Assembly: GCA_937915755.1 (NCBI GenBank)
Contig: CALGGR010000325.1
Span: forward strand, 15,744 to 79,743
Length of the DNA stretch: 64,000 nucleotides
Reading direction: 5' to 3'
Source of the DNA: an uncultured Fretibacterium sp.
GTDB taxonomy: Bacteria; Synergistota; Synergistia; Synergistales; Aminobacteriaceae
Shown: in pieces, positions 60,400 through 64,000 of the stretch
Numbering within the stretch: position 1 is the stretch's first letter
Layout of the letters: each line of letters starts with the position of its first letter
Program-made: the position numbers and the translations under genes
The notes under the pieces: model-generated
Database searches by the model: none
Told to the model about the DNA's origin: nothing
Seen by the model: the letters and a program-made list of their open reading frames with translations, nothing else

Positions 60400-61823
60400 A
60401 TTTTTGCCTCCCTGCTCAAATCTTCGAGTTTGCGTAATGCTTCCGTACCCTTCAGTTTATCATTTTCACGCGCGTAATCTATGGCTGATTTTCCGTCATT
60501 GTCCTTTGCGTGAACGTTTACCCCCGCGTCGAGAAGTACGCTGACTACTTCGGGATTGTTCATCATGGCTGCGAGAATAAGGGCAGTCCTTCCGGCCTTA
60601 TTGGCGATGTCCTCAGCTCCGGCCTCTGTCAGGATCTTCACGACTCCTGAACGCGGATTATCCATTGCAGCATAGAGTAAGGCCGTCATACCGTTTGTGT
60701 CCTTAGCATTCACGAAAGCTCCTGCATCTACGAGGATCTGCACTGCTTCGGGGGTATTCCTTCTTGCTCCTGCCATCAATATAGTAACATCATCATAGCG
60801 TTTTGCGTTAACGTCAGCCCCAGCCCTTATGAGAAGGCTTATGACTTCCGCCGAATTGTTCAGAGCCGCCCAGAATATTGCGGTCGCTCCGTCAAATGCC
60901 AATGCCCTCACATCAGACCCGGCATCAATGAGAACTTTCACGGCTTCGGGGGTATTCTCCCTTGCGGCCATGAAGAGAGCTGTTGAACCGAACTCGTTGG
61001 CTATGTTGACGTTTGACACTGAGCTTAGAACCTCCCGGATTTCTTCGGCTGAAGCGTCCGCGCAGAAATCTATGAAGTCGTATTCATTTTCACTCTTAAG
61101 TATAGCTAAAATCTCGGCTTCTCTCTTTCTTGTAAGTTCTTCGAGCCTTCGTAAGACTGGAGTACCTTCGAGCTTTGGATTTTCAAGCGCAAAGTCAAGG
61201 GCTGTCTTCCCGAAAGTGTCCTTTTTGCTTACATTGAAGCCTGCATCAAGAAGAACATTTACGACCTCTGCGTTGTTGAGCATAGCCGCGAGGATTAACG
61301 CATTCCTACCGCTGTTGTTCGCAATGTCCACTGCCCCTGCGTTGAGAAGAAGCGTAATCATCTCAGGATCAGGATTGTCCATTGCCGCGTAATGCAGAGA
61401 GGTCATGCCGTTCGTGTCCTTCGCGTGAATGTCAGCACCTGCGTCGAGAAGAAGTTTCACCATTTCTGTCGTGCTTCTTCTTGCAGCTCCCATCACTGCT
61501 GTGAGGCCGTCAGACCTTGTGTTGTTGACATCTGCTCCGGCCCTGATGAGTACGCTTGCTGCCTCTGGAGTGTTCGTGAATGATGCCCACATTACCGGGC
61601 TGATTCCGTCATAGGCGCGGGTGTTCACGTTCATTCCGGCGGCGATTAAGGCTTGCAAGACTTCGGGCTTGTTCCTTCTTGCGGCGGCTAGAAGTGCGTG
61701 GCTAGCGTCGAACTCATCTTTTATATCTTCGAGCGAGTGAACTGTATCGAGGATTTCCTTTGCTGAAGATGTCGAGCAAAATTCAATGAACATGTCGAGA
61801 ATAGTTTTGCGGAAATTTTGCAT
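60396..61823 (-). CDS. Ankyrin-repeat protein with internal duplication
   Basis: This 475-residue protein is made almost wholly of ankyrin repeats (units such as TNTPEAASVLIRAGADVNNTRSDGLTAVMGAA). It has two homologous halves of about 235 residues: each starts with a SSAKEI- or ASAEEI- helical cap, continues through about six repeats, and ends with a LRRLEEL-R or LRKLEDL-R segment. No signal peptide is seen. ATG 61823 has AAAGGAGAAGG upstream. It overlaps the PASTA gene by four bases. It probably binds proteins; partner unknown. Confidence 0.88.
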   Translation of the reverse strand: MQNFRKTILDMFIEFCSTSSAKEILDTVHSLEDIKDEFDASHALLAAARRNKPEVLQALIAAGMNVNTRAYDGISPVMWASFTNTPEAASVLIRAGADVNNTRSDGLTAVMGAARRSTTEMVKLLLDAGADIHAKDTNGMTSLHYAAMDNPDPEMITLLLNAGAVDIANNSGRNALILAAMLNNAEVVNVLLDAGFNVSKKDTFGKTALDFALENPKLEGTPVLRRLEELTRKREAEILAILKSENEYDFIDFCADASAEEIREVLSSVSNVNIANEFGSTALFMAARENTPEAVKVLIDAGSDVRALAFDGATAIFWAALNNSAEVISLLIRAGADVNAKRYDDVTILMAGARRNTPEAVQILVDAGAFVNAKDTNGMTALLYAAMDNPRSGVVKILTEAGAEDIANKAGRTALILAAMMNNPEVVSVLLDAGVNVHAKDNDGKSAIDYARENDKLKGTEALRKLEDLSREAKI

Positions 61824-61836
61824 AAATCCTTCTCCT

Positions 61837-63159
61837 TTATTTCTTGAGTATAAGTGAACAGTAAAAACCGTCAAGCCAAGAATTTCCCGGCAATATGTAA
61901 ACACCGTAGGGCTTTCCGCGCCTGAAAAACTCGCCCTTCCAGTCAACAAGCCTCGAAACCTCCACGCACTCCGAATGTCCCGACAAAATTTCAGCGATTA
62001 CGCCCTCGTTTTCCTGCTTCAAGAGTGAGCATGTGATGTAGAGGACGTACCCGCCGGGCTTGCAGAGACTCACGGCACGCTCAAGGAGCTTCTTCTGAGT
62101 TATGACGAGGGAGTCGAGCTTCTTCCAGTCAAGTTTCCATTTCGATTCGGGCTTCCTGTTCCAAGTTCCTGAACATGAGCATGGAGCGTCAAGCATCACA
62201 AAGTCGGGATTATCGTCCGGCGTAAGGGACAAAGCATTTCCGGCTTTCATCACGGCGCGTTCGCGTACTCCGAGACGTTCAAGCTCACGGACTGCGGATT
62301 TCGAGCGGGCCTCCGAGATTTCCCAGCATTCGGCGCGGGACGACGGGCATTCCTGCAAAATCTGCGCTGACTTCACGCCCCTTCCCGAACACATATCGAG
62401 GATCATTCCGCCCTTGTTGAACTTGCCGACGATTGACGCTGTGAGGATTGAGCCTTCAGCCTGAACCGTGCATAGTCCCTCACTGAAGCCCGGAACTTTC
62501 GCGGGCAACATGCTCTCATTGAGGCGGATTGCGGGCGAGATGTCCGACTGGTTATAGCGCACTCCCTCAGCTTCAAGCATGGTCGTAAGTTCATCGTGTT
62601 TATCGGGCGAGACTCTCAGCGCGGAATACGAGGGCAACTCCATCATCTCGAAGATTGCGTAAAGCTCCTGACGTGTCCAAGTCCTCGACCAAGCCGGCAA
62701 TGACCACACAGGAATCCCCGCGAACATTGCCCGACCGTCAACCGATGGTGAACGTCGGAACTTCTCCAAAGTTTCAGCACCATTCTCGATGACCTTGTGG
62801 AGTACAGCGTTGACGAGGCCGGAATACTTTGCTGTTGACTTGTCCCGGCGAAGGTACTCGATTATCCCGTTGACCAGCACACCGCCTGAGAATCTCCGCA
62901 GTTCCAACAGCCCCCCAGTTCCCATAAGCACGGCCATGATTACGGGAATCGGCAGGTTCTCCTTTGAGCGAATGTAGTCGGCTGAAATTTTCTCCCAAAG
63001 CTCCTTGCGCCTCATTACGATATATATCAGCGACGAGGCAAGCGAGATGTCGGGGGACTTCATTTTTTCGCGGTCTGCAAGAATCCTAAGAGCCTCAGAC
63101 GAAAATTTGCCCCCGCTGTCCGACGTTAAGACCTTGAGGGCTGCTTCTATTCCTCGCAA
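61837..63159 (-). CDS. rsmB: 16S rRNA (cytosine-C5) methyltransferase RsmB
   Basis: This 440-residue enzyme has an N-terminal NusB-like domain (about residues 1-135) and a C-terminal SAM-dependent methyltransferase domain: LDMCSGRGVKSAQILQ (SAM loop), MLDAPCSCSGTWNRKPE (catalytic-type Cys in PCSCSGT) and YITCSLLKQENEGVI (second Cys in TCSLL). This layout is that of RsmB, which methylates C967. Confidence 0.9.
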   Translation of the reverse strand: MRGIEAALKVLTSDSGGKFSSEALRILADREKMKSPDISLASSLIYIVMRRKELWEKISADYIRSKENLPIPVIMAVLMGTGGLLELRRFSGGVLVNGIIEYLRRDKSTAKYSGLVNAVLHKVIENGAETLEKFRRSPSVDGRAMFAGIPVWSLPAWSRTWTRQELYAIFEMMELPSYSALRVSPDKHDELTTMLEAEGVRYNQSDISPAIRLNESMLPAKVPGFSEGLCTVQAEGSILTASIVGKFNKGGMILDMCSGRGVKSAQILQECPSSRAECWEISEARSKSAVRELERLGVRERAVMKAGNALSLTPDDNPDFVMLDAPCSCSGTWNRKPESKWKLDWKKLDSLVITQKKLLERAVSLCKPGGYVLYITCSLLKQENEGVIAEILSGHSECVEVSRLVDWKGEFFRRGKPYGVYILPGNSWLDGFYCSLILKK

Positions 63160-63849
63160 TTAACGCCTCCTGCTTCTGCTTATGAGAATTAGCCTTACAA
63201 GCTGTAACAGCGACATCAAGGCTGCGGCAATGTAAGTCCAGGCTGCTGCGGTTAGGACTTTCCTTGCGCCGGAAAGTTCGTCAGGCGACAATGTATGTGT
63301 CTGTTCGAGCAACTTCAAAGCCCTTGAACTCGCGTTAATCTCAACGGGAAGTGTAACGAGATGAAACACAAGCGCGCCCGTGAAAAGCATTATCCCTATG
63401 TTTACGAGCATGAAATTTCCGACGACGAGGCCGAGAATGAACAGAGGCATTGAAGCTGTCGAGCATATATTTACGACCGGGACGATCGTGTTCCGGAATA
63501 TCAGCGGTGAATATGACTCGTGATGCTGGATTGCGTGGCCTACTTCGTGGGCGGCTACTCCGATTGATGCGATGCTCCTGTTTCCGTAAACACCGTCGGA
63601 GAGGTTGAGGGTTTTGTTTCGGGGGTCGTAATGGTCGGTGAGATTACCAGCAACGTGATTGATGGGCATGTTCGCCATTCCGTAGAGAGTGAGGAGCATT
63701 CTCGCAACGCTGTCGGCTGTAACGTTTCCGCGAGCCGGGATTTTGCTGTACTCGCTGAATGTTGACTGAACTTTGTGCTGTGCCCACATTGAGAGAAGCA
63801 ACGCGGGTATGATTACTATCATCGTGGGGTCTAATCCGTAACCTAACAT
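63160..63849 (-). CDS. Membrane zinc metallopeptidase (YugP-like)
   Basis: This 229-residue protein has a HEVGHAIQHHESYSPL zinc motif (HExxH) near residue 100, an N-terminal helix (about 5-20), and three helices in the C-terminal half. VYGNRSIASIGVAAHE precedes the motif as in YugP. ATG 63849 with AGGAGG upstream is chosen; the frame stays open to 63954, but that part is IS-like sequence. It follows on from the right-edge IS end and is one base from rsmB. Confidence 0.88.
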   Translation of the reverse strand: MLGYGLDPTMIVIIPALLLSMWAQHKVQSTFSEYSKIPARGNVTADSVARMLLTLYGMANMPINHVAGNLTDHYDPRNKTLNLSDGVYGNRSIASIGVAAHEVGHAIQHHESYSPLIFRNTIVPVVNICSTASMPLFILGLVVGNFMLVNIGIMLFTGALVFHLVTLPVEINASSRALKLLEQTHTLSPDELSGARKVLTAAAWTYIAAALMSLLQLVRLILISRSRRR

Positions 63850-63879
63850 GATTTGATTCCTCCTGATAACATTTGTTTT

Positions 63880-64000
63880 CGTGAGTATGTGAATCCTCCT
63901 CCGACTAAAGTCGAAGGCATCCAGCTGTCTTAATAGGCCGGACTTCCTTTCCACTATACGGTCAAAACTCAGAACTTTACTCCCTAAGAAGCAAGCTCCG
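63880..64000 (-). mobile_element. Possible IS200/IS605-type right end, continuing beyond the window
   Basis: On the minus strand GATGCCTTCGACTTTAGTCG, then GAGGAGGATTCAC, forms a hairpin (CTTCGACT with AGTCGGAG-type pairing around TTTAG) like those at the right end of these elements, where it overlaps the omega RNA. The upstream part would be the end of tnpB, outside the window. The call rests on resemblance of this hairpin only. Confidence 0.4.

Noticed and set aside
1..64000. CRISPR arrays, prophage genes, integrase/att sites or rRNA genes
   Set aside because: None was seen on reading both strands; no regularly spaced direct repeats or phage-type genes were found.

Overview
The window most resembles a chromosomal segment from an anaerobic, amino-acid-fermenting bacterium. 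A member of the Synergistetes (Synergistaceae, gut or rumen type) fits best; an anaerobic Firmicute is the alternative. The inference rests on a selenium-dependent glycine/betaine reductase locus, oxygen-sensitive iron-sulfur enzymes, a flavodiiron protein, and Gram-negative-style housekeeping operons. No taxonomic marker such as rRNA is present, so the placement is not proven.

Layout. Positions 1-1000 hold the end of a rhodanese gene, a small membrane protein and a decayed IS200/IS605-type end. Positions 1066-7321 (minus strand) carry a phosphate ABC transporter (pstSCAB) and a sensor kinase, response regulator and cysteine desulfurase operon. Positions 7400-26214 are a selenium island: tRNA-Sec, a TusA-like carrier, YedE, grdB-grdE-grdX behind a glycine riboswitch, trxA-grdA-grdC-grdD plus a DUF3343 Se/S-carrier gene on the minus strand, then grdI-grdH, a BCCT betaine transporter, selA, selB, selD and trxB on the plus strand. 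Four genes (grdA, grdB, grdH, selD) are read through an in-frame UGA. An automatic caller will split or truncate them; full coordinates are given here.

Positions 26266-30258 are a tightly coupled five-gene operon: two tandem paralogues of a family I do not recognise, a lipoate-ligase-like protein, a GcvH-like lipoyl carrier and a radical-SAM protein. No glycine cleavage genes are nearby. Positions 30259-39894 hold a structured leader, a sulfonate/nitrate-type ABC importer, an exported AhpD-like protein, two double-cubane-cluster (DCCP/YjiM-type) reductases with their ATP-driven activator, a half-size DCCP-like protein, YedF, a second DUF3343 protein, a TDT-family exporter and a C_GCAxxG_C_C protein. 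This looks like a second Se/S-linked reductive system. These two regions are the best candidates for undescribed biology.

Positions 39976-63849 (nearly all minus strand) are housekeeping: speE, a flavodiiron protein, mutS2, cvpA, tsaB, tsaE, nnrD, a 2-hydroxyacid dehydrogenase, cyclophilin, a sodium:solute symporter, tRNA-Gln, a sugar transferase, an epimerase, cstA, yraN, flhB-like and fliK-like genes, rnhB, rbgA, lepB, rodZ, rpe, a PASTA protein, an ankyrin protein, rsmB and a membrane zinc protease. The right edge shows a second possible IS200/IS605-type end.

How the parts work together. Glycine (sensed by the riboswitch) and betaine (imported by BCCT) would be reduced by GrdB/GrdE and GrdH/GrdI. 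The carboxymethyl group is carried on selenoprotein GrdA and released by GrdC/GrdD as acetyl-phosphate. Electrons flow NADPH to TrxB to TrxA to GrdA. Desulfurase, TusA, YedE, SelD, SelA, SelB and tRNA-Sec supply selenium and insert selenocysteine.
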